A DNA stretch of 53,371 nt from contig JAFLBE010000030.1 of NCBI GenBank assembly GCA_017303995.1, forward strand, positions 1 through 53,371. The letters are read 5' to 3'. The position numbers and the translations under genes are program-made. Shown piece by piece: positions 22,955-32,943 of the stretch. The stretch is from Bacteroidota bacterium (lineage in GTDB: Bacteria > Bacteroidota > JABWAT01). Under the pieces are notes generated by a model. The model made no database searches. It was not told where the DNA came from and saw nothing but the letters and a program-made list of their open reading frames with translations. The first letter of the stretch is position 1, and every line of letters starts with the position of its first letter.

Positions 22955-25900
22955 AATTTAAAAAAGCAGCCATTCCCATTCTATTGTTAACCGGAATGAT
23001 TTTATTTGTTCTTTTCTATTTTTCTGCCCAGACTTCCAGTGGAAAAGATGAGTATTCCTCTGAAAAATTTAAGCAATTCATGACTTATCTGCGCGGAAGT
23101 TTTTCGGCCGAAAGTGATGAATTCGTACTAGCAAAAAACCGGACATTTTCTGATTCGTTACTGACATCCCTGATCAGGGAGAAAAAATGGGAAATGGCCG
23201 GAACATTGATCAACGGATATAAAATAGCTTCTGAAATTGTCATTTTAAATGAATCTGGGGCTCCCGTTGCATGGACTGGTTTAACAAATGATCTTCTTGA
23301 TGCAATTAAAGCTCAACCTAAATCTTCTTATGGTTTGGTAACTGCCTTTAGAACAGTTGACGCCGTTTATCTGGGTTCTGTCAAACCTGTTTCAACCGGG
23401 AAAAAAGATGAAACCAAAATTGTTGTTTTTAAGGTCTTAGGTTATAACAATTTATATTATCCGTCAACTGCAGTTCCTTCCAGTCTTGCTTCTGGTTTTG
23501 CCGGCCGGCTGAACCTCCCATCGGTTCCCCTTGTTTCACTTTCTGCTGATAAGCCAATAGAGAAACATCCTATTCGTGTTTTTGCAGGCACGATTTCGTC
23601 CGATTCGACCTTTTTTAATTTCGATTTGACCCAATTAAATCTGGCTCTCGAAAATAGTGTGAGAACTTATCTTCAAGTTTTAAATTCAGGAATTTACCTG
23701 TGTGAGTTTCTCATCCTTTTTGTCGGGATAATGTTCCTTTTTAGAATTAATACGCCCCGAAACCTTCTTTTTAGTAGTGTTGCAGCAGTTTTTTTCATTT
23801 TTTACCTTTTAAATATCTGGTTCGGGATCAGCAGTGTATTTTTCCCCCCAAATTTCATTGACCAGGCAACCTATATCAGACAGCAAACTTATGGACTTTT
23901 CCAGTCGTTTATTTCCTGGATGGATTTCTCAGTGGTGTTCTGTGGTCTTGGATTGCTGTTTATGTCGTTTGAGTTTCCGGTTAACCGGCAAAGACCTGGG
24001 AAATATAGTCTGGCCGGTTGGTTTGTTCTGGGAAGCATTCTGCTATCCGTCTGCTATATTTTTATTGGAGCAATAATTGATTCCCTTCTTTTGGATGGGT
24101 TTGTAGCAGGACTTCCGCTAGATGTTTCAATTGGAAAACCAGTTTTTTGGTTGCTGATTAGTATTGCCGCCTTTTTAACTGGGGCAAATCTTTTAATCTG
24201 GATACTTTTTAAGGCAAGACATCTGAATTTCTTGAAAAAAACCAGATGGTTTCATTGGCTGGGAATTATTTTAATTGGAATGACTTCCTTTATTGTCGTT
24301 CAGATGGCTTTTAATCCAAATGCCACCTCACAGATATTCCCACTCAGTCTTGGTTTTCTTATTTTTTCAGGAACAGCCTGGTATTCGGTTTACCGTGGAC
24401 TCCGATGGAAACACAGTACCAAATCATTTTATCAGTACGGCCTGATTTTTATTCAAAGTTTTGTTCCTGCTTTTTTCATTTTGTTGTCGCTTAATGAATC
24501 CCGACTTGATGTTCTGCAAAAGAACCATGCTGTTAAACTTACCAATCCAAATGATGGCTGGGTTCAATATCTCGCAAATAATTCGTCAGATCTCATGAAA
24601 AAAAGACTTGCTGACGAAAACTTTTTCAATAAACCTGATGAAAATCAATCTGGTTTCGCTTACTCGGTCTGGCTCCAGTCTTTGCTTAGCAGAGAAAGGC
24701 TAAACGTTCGAATCAGGATTTATGACAGTGAAATCAACCTATTGTCTGAATGGAGTTTTGGTTCCATCATTCCGGTAACTGCTCTGGAGGACAGTTTGTT
24801 TTCAGACTCCCTGCTCAATAAAATTCCAAATAAGGGTGAACTTTCAGTTTTGTTAAAATCTGAAAATGGAACCACTTCCGAAATCAGCCGGTATGCAGAA
24901 ACAATAAAATCAGAACAGGACTCTGTTTTAGGTTTCTTTATTTTTGATCTGGTGAAACCAAAATCCAGATCAGAGATCAGCCGTTTTGGGTTGCTCAATA
25001 ATGAGAACGAAGACATCCAGTCCTTAAAGTTCACTGCAGCGTTGTATCAGTCAGGTCAGATTGCTGAAAGTTCAATTTTACCGATGTTTCCTGCAAAACT
25101 TGATAGCGGATTGCTGCGAAAGCTGGATTGGTACGGTCAGGCTGAATTAGAACGTATTTCTGAGAACAAAAAATACCTTGTCTTTTTTTATCAGAATCCG
25201 AAAGATCCGGGCAAGGTTTGGGCAGTTTCAAGAATGCTGAACACCCCAGTCTGGTACTGGAATCAGTTTTCTCAATATCTGCTCATTCTGATTATTACAT
25301 TGATTCTCACCTATTTATCTCTTCAGATTATCAGTTGGTATAAAAACGGAAAATTGACATTTACCTTTAGAGAACGGGTTTTTACAGGCGTCATTATTGC
25401 TTCTTTAATTCCGTTCTGGCTTTTGATTTTGTTTTTTGAACAGTCGTTCCAGAGTCACGCCGTTAATACATCAAAGCTTCTTCTCGAGAATTATTATCGG
25501 GGGATTTTACCACAGGTTATCAACCAGCTAACCGATAAACAAACTGAACGTGCTGTAAGTGAACAGGATTACCTTGTTTATAAAGATCGGCAGGTTTTAT
25601 TTTCAACCCGGCCTGAATGGTTGAAATTAAATTTAATGCCTGACTGGATACCTGGAACAAACAAAGGATCAAGTACAAACGAGTTGGATGCAATGGTTGA
25701 ATACCGGGAATTCACCTTAAATAATGTTGAATTCATCGTCGGATTTTACCCTGTGCCTGGCAAAGTTTCGGGTTCTTTTGTTCTTGCAATCCCAAATTTA
25801 TTAAGTAAACAGGTTGTTGAAGGAGAAATTGATACTGCCAGAAGTTATCTGGTTAGCGGGTATGTAGTGTTCATTTTATTTCTGATCACCTTCTTTTCGG

Positions 25901-26748
25901 CCTGGGTTAACTGGCTTTTACTTCCGATAAAAACAATTGAACAGGCATTTGCCAAAGTTGGTCGTCAAAAAGACCCGGTTTTCGTTGATATTAAAGGCGT
26001 TCCCGAAATGGAAGAGTTTGCACATTCCTTTAATTCAATGATTGAAGATCTGAATCATTACAAAGAAAGTCTTGCTGTTGCTGAACGCCAACTTGCATGG
26101 CAGGAAATGGCCAAACAGGTTGCCCACGAAATCAAGAATCCATTAAATCCGCTCAAACTGAATACTCAGATGCTGATCAGTCTGTTTCAAAGTAAAAATC
26201 CAAAGTTTGATCAGGTTTTTGAAAAAATGTCAAAAACAATTTTGAATGAGATTGAGACAATTGACCGAATTGCAAAGACTTTTGCAACGTATTCACGAAT
26301 GCCGGAACGAAAACCAGAACCGATAGATTTGTATCTTATTGCTGAAGAAACAGCCGGACTTTTCAGATCAGATGAAGCTGAAATTGAGCTTATTCTGGCT
26401 GGAAAACGTCAAATGGTTCTTGCAGATAAGGATGAGATTTCACGGGTGTTTAATAATCTTATTAAAAATGCCATTCAGGCACGAAGGTTGAAAACCATTC
26501 AAATTGTCATTTCATTTGATTACCAGTCGTACTGGGCACATGTTTCAATTACGGATAATGGGAAAGGAATTCCCGAATCTTTGATAACCAAAGTGACCGA
26601 GCCAAATTTTAGTACGAAGTCTGATGGGATGGGGCTTGGGCTGTCAATTTGCCGTAAGGTCATCCAGGATATGAGGGGGCAACTGACTATAAAAAGCAAG
26701 GAAGGGGAGTGGACAACCGTTGAGATCCAGATTCCTGTTATTTCCTGA
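22951..26748 (+). CDS. Large membrane sensor histidine kinase (NtrY-like)
   Basis: This 1265-residue kinase has an N-terminal membrane helix, a periplasmic region of about 200 residues, a block of six to seven helices (about 240-520), a second extracytoplasmic region (about 525-765), further helices near 770 and 805, another extracytoplasmic stretch, and a last helix near 965-985. The cytoplasmic end has a HAMP domain (about 990-1040), the H-box with His1059 in AHEIKNPLNPLK, then N-box NNLIKNAIQA, G1 DNGKGIP and G2 GMGLGLSICRKV. There is no receiver domain and no response regulator nearby. An ATGA overlap couples it to the dehydrogenase. Its 3' end overlaps the convergent minus-strand gene by 11 bp. 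The signal sensed is unknown. Confidence 0.85.
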   Translation: MKFKKAAIPILLLTGMILFVLFYFSAQTSSGKDEYSSEKFKQFMTYLRGSFSAESDEFVLAKNRTFSDSLLTSLIREKKWEMAGTLINGYKIASEIVILNESGAPVAWTGLTNDLLDAIKAQPKSSYGLVTAFRTVDAVYLGSVKPVSTGKKDETKIVVFKVLGYNNLYYPSTAVPSSLASGFAGRLNLPSVPLVSLSADKPIEKHPIRVFAGTISSDSTFFNFDLTQLNLALENSVRTYLQVLNSGIYLCEFLILFVGIMFLFRINTPRNLLFSSVAAVFFIFYLLNIWFGISSVFFPPNFIDQATYIRQQTYGLFQSFISWMDFSVVFCGLGLLFMSFEFPVNRQRPGKYSLAGWFVLGSILLSVCYIFIGAIIDSLLLDGFVAGLPLDVSIGKPVFWLLISIAAFLTGANLLIWILFKARHLNFLKKTRWFHWLGIILIGMTSFIVVQMAFNPNATSQIFPLSLGFLIFSGTAWYSVYRGLRWKHSTKSFYQYGLIFIQSFVPAFFILLSLNESRLDVLQKNHAVKLTNPNDGWVQYLANNSSDLMKKRLADENFFNKPDENQSGFAYSVWLQSLLSRERLNVRIRIYDSEINLLSEWSFGSIIPVTALEDSLFSDSLLNKIPNKGELSVLLKSENGTTSEISRYAETIKSEQDSVLGFFIFDLVKPKSRSEISRFGLLNNENEDIQSLKFTAALYQSGQIAESSILPMFPAKLDSGLLRKLDWYGQAELERISENKKYLVFFYQNPKDPGKVWAVSRMLNTPVWYWNQFSQYLLILIITLILTYLSLQIISWYKNGKLTFTFRERVFTGVIIASLIPFWLLILFFEQSFQSHAVNTSKLLLENYYRGILPQVINQLTDKQTERAVSEQDYLVYKDRQVLFSTRPEWLKLNLMPDWIPGTNKGSSTNELDAMVEYREFTLNNVEFIVGFYPVPGKVSGSFVLAIPNLLSKQVVEGEIDTARSYLVSGYVVFILFLITFFSAWVNWLLLPIKTIEQAFAKVGRQKDPVFVDIKGVPEMEEFAHSFNSMIEDLNHYKESLAVAERQLAWQEMAKQVAHEIKNPLNPLKLNTQMLISLFQSKNPKFDQVFEKMSKTILNEIETIDRIAKTFATYSRMPERKPEPIDLYLIAEETAGLFRSDEAEIELILAGKRQMVLADKDEISRVFNNLIKNAIQARRLKTIQIVISFDYQSYWAHVSITDNGKGIPESLITKVTEPNFSTKSDGMGLGLSICRKVIQDMRGQLTIKSKEGEWTTVEIQIPVIS

Positions 26749-27790
26749 CCGTTTTTTTCGTCGTTTTCTTTGAAGTAACTGCCTTTTTCACCGGTTTGGA
26801 TTCCGGTTGGCTATCTAAATAATCTTTCTCATTAAAGTCCCTGAAATACCTGAACCGGTATCCTTTCTTTTCAAGTTCTCCAATCCTGACTGTTAATCCC
26901 TCATCTGAAAAAAGAGTTTGAGAAGACAGATAAATCTGATATTTTGATTTTCCCTTATTGGTTGCAAGAACAAAATCGAGGTCTTTTAAAGATTTCAAGA
27001 TATTATCAGAAGTAAGAACCTGTTTATTTCTGAATTTTGGAGATTTTTCCCGGTCAATTTTAATTCCACCATCAGCAAGAAAATAAACTGAAGCTGCTGG
27101 GAAGATAATACCCAATTTATTTCGCCTTTGAAGGATTTCGCTGGTAGAAAGCGACGAATTAACCTCCATTTTGCCAGAACCTGCAGATACATACATACCA
27201 AAGTCAATTGCTGATTTTGAAAGTTCTGTTGCTTTTTCCTGAGCTGGCTTTATTTCATTAACAGGTAACAGAAGAGTTGAAAAAATACGCTTATCTGCGA
27301 TAAGATCTGGAATACTGATTTCTTCTTTGACCGGCAATACGAGTAAATAAATATCTGAAGAAGGCCGTGTGACCTTACTTGATACTTCAAGCCGGTAGGT
27401 AGCCACAACCGATTTTCCGTCAAATGCATGAAGAGAAACCTGTTTCTCCCGGCGATTGTCATATCCTTCAAGTCTTAATTTAGAAATTGAAAGTAATTCT
27501 TCATTCATTTTCAGATGCAAATCTCCGATCGGGAGATCAGCAGGTGTCATGATGAGGTAGACCGGTCTTTTGATCAGCCGACCGGGTTGGTCTGCAGTTT
27601 TAATCCAGTGGTCTTCCACACCATAATCTGAAAGAACCTTTTTCATTTGCAGATGGTAAGATGGAATCCAGGCAGTTGAATCCCATTGATATTCGGGATG
27701 TTCTTTGTCGGGTTCTGAGAGAAAAAATATGGCACCTGAAATTGTCGTCAGGACAGTTAGCACCATAATGAAAATGAAACGGATGGCCAT
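26738..27790 (-). CDS. Membrane-anchored protein, possibly a degenerate polysaccharide deacetylase-like protein
   Basis: This is the only full-length minus-strand gene I accept in the window. The start at 27790 gives 350 residues with a single N-terminal membrane helix (MAIRFIFIMVLTVLTTISG); an in-frame ATG at 27865 would extend it over the divergent yggS start. The middle (about 70-140) resembles the N-terminal domain of divergent polysaccharide deacetylase (DUF610-type) proteins, and FSTLLLPVNEI...AQEKATELSKSAIDFGMYV recalls their barrel. No metal-binding Asp-His-His pattern is visible, so catalysis is doubtful. The tail is a lysine-rich stretch (KPVKKAVTSKKTTKKTVRK). The assignment is a weak inference; the reading frame itself is convincing. 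Confidence 0.55.
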   Translation of the reverse strand: MAIRFIFIMVLTVLTTISGAIFFLSEPDKEHPEYQWDSTAWIPSYHLQMKKVLSDYGVEDHWIKTADQPGRLIKRPVYLIMTPADLPIGDLHLKMNEELLSISKLRLEGYDNRREKQVSLHAFDGKSVVATYRLEVSSKVTRPSSDIYLLVLPVKEEISIPDLIADKRIFSTLLLPVNEIKPAQEKATELSKSAIDFGMYVSAGSGKMEVNSSLSTSEILQRRNKLGIIFPAASVYFLADGGIKIDREKSPKFRNKQVLTSDNILKSLKDLDFVLATNKGKSKYQIYLSSQTLFSDEGLTVRIGELEKKGYRFRYFRDFNEKDYLDSQPESKPVKKAVTSKKTTKKTVRK

Positions 27791-27848
27791 AATTTTGAAT
27801 CTACCGGTGAAAATGATTAACTTCTGCCTGCGCTGGAGACAGATTAAA

Positions 27849-28520
27849 ATGAGTATTATCAGCAATTATCAGGAAGTCAGGCAAAAGATACAACGACTTT
27901 GCGCAGAAATTGGCAAAGATGTTGATGATATTACTCTGGTTGCGGTTTCAAAAACCCGGCCAATCGAAGAAATTGAATTACTTTATCAGGCAGGTGTAAG
28001 GGACTTTGGTGAAAACCGGGTTCAGGAACTTGTCGAAAAAGCGTTGCTTTTGCCTAAAGACATCCGGTGGCATTTGATCGGACACCTGCAAACAAATAAA
28101 GTAAAACAAGTTATTCCTTTTGTATACCTGATTCATTCTGTTGACCGTATGGCCCTGGTAGATGAAGTTGAAAAACAATCGTCAAAACACGGCAAAATAA
28201 CTGATATTTTGCTTCAGATGCGGGTTGCAGAAGAAGATACAAAAATGGGTTGCCCGCCAGAAGAGTTCGGGTTGTTGTATGAATATGCAGCAAGTCATTC
28301 ACATCTCAACATCAGGGGATGTATGACCATGGCAACTTTTACACCTGATAAACTGAAAATTGAAAGAGAATTTCACCAGTTCTTTCATCAAATTCCGGCC
28401 AGGTTAAAAGAAAAGAAAAACCAAATTTGGTCAGTGGGAATGTCAGGTGACTGGGAAACTGCAATTCAGTCTGGTTCGAATTTAGTTCGGATTGGAACAG
28501 CTATTTTTGGTGAACGCTAA
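27849..28520 (+). CDS. yggS: YggS-family pyridoxal phosphate homeostasis protein
   Basis: YggS/PLPBP proteins bind pyridoxal 5'-phosphate and buffer its free level; they have no proven catalytic activity. The PLP lysine is Lys35 in LVAVSKTRP, followed by the family words FGENRVQEL, WHLIGHLQTNK, CMTMATF and SVGMSGDWETAIQSGSNLVRIGTAIFG. I start at 27849 (223 residues, normal length); longer in-frame starts run into the divergent minus-strand gene. It precedes a DivIVA-like gene by 23 bases, an order familiar from the ylm cluster of Gram-positive bacteria. Confidence 0.93.
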   Translation: MSIISNYQEVRQKIQRLCAEIGKDVDDITLVAVSKTRPIEEIELLYQAGVRDFGENRVQELVEKALLLPKDIRWHLIGHLQTNKVKQVIPFVYLIHSVDRMALVDEVEKQSSKHGKITDILLQMRVAEEDTKMGCPPEEFGLLYEYAASHSHLNIRGCMTMATFTPDKLKIEREFHQFFHQIPARLKEKKNQIWSVGMSGDWETAIQSGSNLVRIGTAIFGER

Positions 28521-28543
28521 ACTGCTGAAAATTTAGGGAAATT

Positions 28544-29359
28544 ATGAAACTTTCTGCTTTGGATATTAAAAAACAGGATTTCAAAAAAACAATGAGAGGT
28601 TACGACTTTACTGAGGTCAGAGCCTTTCTTGATATTGTTTCTTCACAATGGGAATCTCTCGTTTCAGAAAACAGAGAACAATCAACCCGTCTTACTGAAC
28701 TTGAAACCCAATTGAAAGATTACCGGCAGGTTGAGAAGGTACTTCACCAAACCATGCTCAATGCAGAAGAAACGAGCCGGCAAACCATTGAAAATGCAAG
28801 ACAGCAGTCTCAAAATATGGTAAAGGAAGCTGAATTAAAGGGAAGTTCCATTATAGAAGCAGCCAGAAGAGATGTTGCAGACCTCAGACAGCAGATACAA
28901 ATTCTGAACAGTCATCGGGGTGATTTGATAATCCGGCTAAAGAGTATGGTTGATTTGCTTGATAAAAATGTAAAAGAATTTGAAACTCAGCATGCTATGC
29001 CAAGATTGCTCGATACTGCTGAAGCGTTTTTGCCAAAACCCGAATTTGACCAAATTCAGGCAACACCCCAGGAAAAACGAGTTTCAGAAGTCCAACCCGA
29101 AAAAACAGAAACCCGTAGTGGTTTATTTGAGCCACTTTCGTCAGCAGATGAAAAACCAGATCCGGTTAGAATCACTTCTTATTCATCTCAGAATCAACCC
29201 GAAAGACAGGGTAGTTTCATTCCTGTAAAACCTGTCATTGAGCCAGTTTCTGAACCTGAGGTTCAGGAAAAGTTACAGGAAGAAACTAAAGTTCAAACTC
29301 CCCAGCAGCCCAAAAAGGAAAAAATAAATCTCGACCATATACTGAACCAGCTTGATTAA
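28544..29359 (+). CDS. DivIVA-domain coiled-coil protein
   Basis: The first 60 residues (MKLSALDIKKQDFKKTMRGY, then DFTEVRAFLDIVSSQWESL) match the DivIVA N-terminal membrane-curvature domain. A coiled coil runs from about 35 to 150 (repeated heptads with Glu, Gln, Leu). The C-terminal 110 residues are Pro/Gln/Glu-rich and probably disordered, ending in a short conserved-looking helix KEKINLDHILNQLD. DivIVA proteins mark negatively curved membrane and organise division or polar growth. An AGGG sequence lies just upstream of the ATG. In a diderm FCB organism this is less usual than in Gram-positives. No other division gene is in the window. Confidence 0.8.
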   Translation: MKLSALDIKKQDFKKTMRGYDFTEVRAFLDIVSSQWESLVSENREQSTRLTELETQLKDYRQVEKVLHQTMLNAEETSRQTIENARQQSQNMVKEAELKGSSIIEAARRDVADLRQQIQILNSHRGDLIIRLKSMVDLLDKNVKEFETQHAMPRLLDTAEAFLPKPEFDQIQATPQEKRVSEVQPEKTETRSGLFEPLSSADEKPDPVRITSYSSQNQPERQGSFIPVKPVIEPVSEPEVQEKLQEETKVQTPQQPKKEKINLDHILNQLD

Positions 29360-29563
29360 TTCAATCAGATTAAATGTTGAATTTTGTTGCAGCACAGGTT
29401 TTAGTGTCGAGTCTGGTTTTAAGGTCAGATCTGAAGAATTTGATGATTTAGTCCTTTCCTCATCACAAAAAGCAATCCTTTTGTTAGTTCCTGTTGATGT
29501 CTGTCACCACATTTGTCTAATAAAATGGACTTTAAAAAGTTTTTCTGCTAATTTAAATGTTCT
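29360..29563. other. Intergenic region without a recognisable feature
   Basis: These 204 bases separate the DivIVA-like gene from the glycan block. I see no palindrome, heptamer array or terminator with a T-run. The 3' half is AT-rich and could hold the promoter of the sugar transferase gene, but I cannot identify a convincing one. A 71-codon open frame across it has no ribosome-binding site or protein-like composition. Confidence 0.5.
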
Positions 29564-30976
29564 ATGAATAGATATTTAATTTCGAATTCTCTGCGGATTC
29601 GCTTTTTTGTTGACATTTTGTTTTTGGTGCTGTCTTTTACTGCAGCCCACTATGTACGTTATGGTCAGTTTCCCACTTTGATTGAACGTGATCCTTATAG
29701 TCTTTTTTTCCTTTTTCTGGTTTTTTTATGGTTTACACTCACCTTTATATTTCCGGTTTACCATGAACAACGTGTTCTTTCCATTTCCAATTCAGTTACA
29801 GAGTTTGTAAAGTATGTGGCCATTTATGTAAGTCTGATTTCCCTTTCGATTGTCATTGCCCGCTGGACTTTTGTTTCCCGGAAAACCCTTATTTTCTTCA
29901 TATTCTTCTTTCTTCTTTCAGGAATAATTTTTAGAGTTATTTATAAACTCTATGTCTATTACGTGCGATCAAAAGGCGATAATATTAAAAATCTATTGAT
30001 TTTAGGAGTGGGTGCTGTTGCTTCAGTAATTGAAAAACGGGTAATAACCCGTCCAGAAATGGGATATAAAATTACAGGTTATCTGAAGGAAGACGGAGAA
30101 GAACCTCTCGTTCGAAAATATCACAAAATTGAAGGAAATGTTTCCGATTTGGAAATGGTTCTGAAGAGCAGATCAATTGATGAAGTAGCCATTGCAATAT
30201 CGGGTCAAAACCGTCAGATGATTCTTGAGGCAATATCAACATGTGACAAAATGGGCGTTAGAAGCTGGATTGTTCCTGATTTTTTTGCAATGACTTCAAA
30301 AGGTGCTGTTCTGGATAGTTTTGATGGAATTCCAATCTTAAAAGTTAGGGCAGAACCACTGCAATCGTTGTTTAACCGATTTATAAAACGAAGCTTTGAT
30401 ATTTCAATTTCAATTTTTACTCTGATAACCATTATGCCATTTTTGATGGCCGGAATCTGGATTTCAAATCTGGTATATTCCCGTGGACCACTCTTTTTCA
30501 GGCAGCCAAGAAATGGAATGAATGGTAATGTCTTTCTTTGTTACAAATTCAGAAGCATGCATATTAATTTAAGTGATAAAAACACTAATGATTTTAAACA
30601 GGCAACTAAAAATGATCCAAGAATTTCAAAAATTGGGGCATTCCTTAGAAAAACCAATCTCGATGAATTTCCGCAGGTGATCAATGTTCTGCTGGGTCAG
30701 ATGAGTATTGTTGGTCCACGTCCTCATCCGATAGAACTCAATAATCAATGGGTTGAAGAAATTTCAAAATATACCGTCAGGCATTTTGTCAAGCCCGGAC
30801 TTACCGGTTGGGCTCAGGTAAATGGCTATCGGGGTGAAACTGAAACCAAGCGAAAAATGGTTAAGAGAATCCAGTACGATATCTGGTATATTGAAAATTG
30901 GACGTTTGGACTCGATTTGAAAATAATTGTCCTGACCGCCTACCGGATGGTCAGAGGTGATAAAACTGCATATTAA
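29564..30976 (+). CDS. Polyprenyl-phosphate sugar-1-phosphate transferase (WbaP/WcaJ family)
   Basis: This 470-residue protein begins a lipid-linked glycan by moving a hexose-1-phosphate onto undecaprenyl phosphate at the inner membrane. There are four N-terminal membrane helices (about 12-30, 45-65, 80-100, 108-128), a CoA-binding-like cytoplasmic domain (about 140-260, ILGVGAVASVIEKR), a re-entrant hydrophobic segment (about 282-305) and the catalytic domain with KRSFDISIS, GPLFFRQPRNG, YKFRSM, KTNLDEFPQ and SIVGPRPHP, all diagnostic. The C-terminal GLTGWAQVNGYRGET is also typical. It is followed by gmd and fcl, so it probably starts an exopolysaccharide or O-antigen chain containing fucose. 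Confidence 0.92.
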   Translation: MNRYLISNSLRIRFFVDILFLVLSFTAAHYVRYGQFPTLIERDPYSLFFLFLVFLWFTLTFIFPVYHEQRVLSISNSVTEFVKYVAIYVSLISLSIVIARWTFVSRKTLIFFIFFFLLSGIIFRVIYKLYVYYVRSKGDNIKNLLILGVGAVASVIEKRVITRPEMGYKITGYLKEDGEEPLVRKYHKIEGNVSDLEMVLKSRSIDEVAIAISGQNRQMILEAISTCDKMGVRSWIVPDFFAMTSKGAVLDSFDGIPILKVRAEPLQSLFNRFIKRSFDISISIFTLITIMPFLMAGIWISNLVYSRGPLFFRQPRNGMNGNVFLCYKFRSMHINLSDKNTNDFKQATKNDPRISKIGAFLRKTNLDEFPQVINVLLGQMSIVGPRPHPIELNNQWVEEISKYTVRHFVKPGLTGWAQVNGYRGETETKRKMVKRIQYDIWYIENWTFGLDLKIIVLTAYRMVRGDKTAY

Positions 30977-30992
30977 TTAATCTGAGAAATTC

Positions 30993-31997
30993 ATGAAAAA
31001 AGCCATCATTACCGGAATTACCGGCCAGGACGGTTCATATCTGGCAGAATTACTGCTATCAAAAGGCTATGAAGTCCATGGAATTATACGTCGTGCATCA
31101 ACCTTTAATACAGGTAGAATTGATCACTTATACAAAGATCCGCACGTGAACAACGTAAAACTGTTCCTGCACTATGGTGATATTGCAGATTCCGCCAACA
31201 TGATAAAATTGGTTCACGATATTGCTCCCGACGAAATTTATCATCTTGCAGCACAGTCACACGTTCGGGTTTCGTTTGATATTCCTGAATATACCGGTGA
31301 TGTTACTGGTATAGGCACTGCCCGGCTTCTTGAAGCAATCAGAATGACAGGCTGCAAGTCGAAATTTTATCAGGCTTCATCTTCAGAAATGTACGGTTTG
31401 GTTCAGGAAGTTCCACAAAAGGAAACGACTCCTTTTTATCCGCGTAGTCCGTATGGTGCTGCAAAAGTTTATGCTTACTGGATGACTGTGAACTATCGTG
31501 AATCGTACAATATGTTTGCAACGAATGGTATTCTGTTCAATCATGAATCACCCCGTCGTGGCGAAACTTTTGTAACCAGAAAAATTACCCGTGCACTTGC
31601 CCATATTCTTGCAGGAATGCAGGATAAACTTTACATGGGAAATCTTGATTCTAAACGGGACTGGGGTTATGCCAAGGAATATGTGGAAGCCATGTATTTA
31701 ATGCTTCAGCATCATACCGCAGATGATTTTGTCATTGCAACCGGTGAAACCCATACTGTTCGTGAGTTTTTAATTGAAGCCTTCAGCTATGTGAACCGTG
31801 ACTATAACGATTTTGTTGAGATTGATCCGGTTTATTTCAGACCAACTGAAGTTGATCTGTTGATTGGGGACGGAGCCAAAGCAGAAAAAGAACTTAACTG
31901 GAAGCCAAAAACTGCATTCAAAGACCTGGTAAAAATTATGGTCGAAGCAGATATTGAAGCTGTTGAATCCCTGCACAAAATTAAAATTAAACGGTAA
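30993..31997 (+). CDS. gmd: GDP-mannose 4,6-dehydratase
   Basis: Gmd converts GDP-D-mannose to GDP-4-keto-6-deoxymannose. This extended short-chain dehydrogenase has the NAD(P) motif GITGQDGSY (8-16), HLAAQSHV, the catalytic SSSEMYG, and Tyr154/Lys158 in [25 protein letters not shown] is a family signature. At 334 residues it is somewhat shorter than the E. coli enzyme but in range. The neighbours supply the pathway: fcl two bases after its stop and mannose-1-phosphate guanylyltransferase at 38588. Confidence 0.95.
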   Translation: MKKAIITGITGQDGSYLAELLLSKGYEVHGIIRRASTFNTGRIDHLYKDPHVNNVKLFLHYGDIADSANMIKLVHDIAPDEIYHLAAQSHVRVSFDIPEYTGDVTGIGTARLLEAIRMTGCKSKFYQASSSEMYGLVQEVPQKETTPFYPRSPYGAAKVYAYWMTVNYRESYNMFATNGILFNHESPRRGETFVTRKITRALAHILAGMQDKLYMGNLDSKRDWGYAKEYVEAMYLMLQHHTADDFVIATGETHTVREFLIEAFSYVNRDYNDFVEIDPVYFRPTEVDLLIGDGAKAEKELNWKPKTAFKDLVKIMVEADIEAVESLHKIKIKR

Positions 31998-31999
31998 CA

Positions 32000-32938
32000 A
32001 TGGAAAAAAACGCAAAAATTTATGTTGCCGGACATCGTGGGCTTGTCGGATCAGCCATCACAAGAAATCTTCAAAGTAATGGGTATACTAACCTTTTACT
32101 CAGAACCCGGCTTGAAGTTGATCTTACAGATTTAAGGCAAGTTCTTCATTTGTTTGAAACGGAACGTCCAGAATATGTTTTTCTGGCTGCTGCAAAGGTT
32201 GGCGGAATTCAGGCAAATAATATTTACCGTGCAGATTTTATTCTTGAAAATCTGAAAATCCAGAACAATGTCATTGAATCTGCCTGGAAAACCGGTGTCA
32301 AAAAGTTAATGTTTCTTGGCAGTTCCTGTATATACCCTAAACTGGCACCCCAGCCACTAAAAGAAGAGTATTTACTTACCGGTGAGCTTGAACAAACTAA
32401 TGAACCTTACGCAATTGCAAAAATTGCAGGTATAAAAACTTGTGAAAGCTTTAACCGGCAATATGGAACCAATTATATTTCGGTTATGCCAACGAATTTA
32501 TATGGACCAAATGATAATTTTGATCTGAATAATTCACATGTTTTACCAGCACTTATCAGAAAGTTTGTAACTGCAAAAGATGCAAATGCGCCATCAGTGA
32601 CTGTTTGGGGAACAGGGTCGCCCCGAAGAGAATTTCTCTATGCCGATGACATGGCCGATGCCTGCGTTTTTTTAATGGAAAGTTACACGGGTGATCAGTT
32701 TGTCAATATTGGAACCGGTGAAGATGTTACCATTAAAGAACTGGCCGAAACTGTTAAAAAGATAACCGGGTACACTGGCGATCTTGTTTTTGATTCATCA
32801 AAACCAGATGGAACACCCCGGAAGTTACTTGATGTTACCAGATTGAAATCAATGGGATGGTCCCCGCAAACCTCTCTTGAAAATGGTATCCGTCTGGCTG
32901 TTGACTGGTATCAGGAAAACAAGTCGAAATTTGAATGA
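32000..32938 (+). CDS. fcl: GDP-L-fucose synthase
   Basis: Fcl (WcaG) epimerises and reduces GDP-4-keto-6-deoxymannose to GDP-L-fucose. Recognisable elements are the nucleotide motif [22 protein letters not shown], the catalytic [13 protein letters not shown], and Tyr137/Lys141 in [28 protein letters not shown] is a hallmark of the family. The 312-residue length is standard. It starts two bases after the gmd stop, and a hairpin terminator follows 5 bp after its own stop, closing the transferase-gmd-fcl unit. Confidence 0.95.
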   Translation: MEKNAKIYVAGHRGLVGSAITRNLQSNGYTNLLLRTRLEVDLTDLRQVLHLFETERPEYVFLAAAKVGGIQANNIYRADFILENLKIQNNVIESAWKTGVKKLMFLGSSCIYPKLAPQPLKEEYLLTGELEQTNEPYAIAKIAGIKTCESFNRQYGTNYISVMPTNLYGPNDNFDLNNSHVLPALIRKFVTAKDANAPSVTVWGTGSPRREFLYADDMADACVFLMESYTGDQFVNIGTGEDVTIKELAETVKKITGYTGDLVFDSSKPDGTPRKLLDVTRLKSMGWSPQTSLENGIRLAVDWYQENKSKFE

Positions 32939-32943
32939 AAAAC

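Noticed and set aside
29352-29567. A 71-codon frame between the DivIVA-like gene and the sugar transferase
   Set aside because: It begins with TTG inside the preceding gene, has no ribosome-binding site, and its composition is not protein-like.
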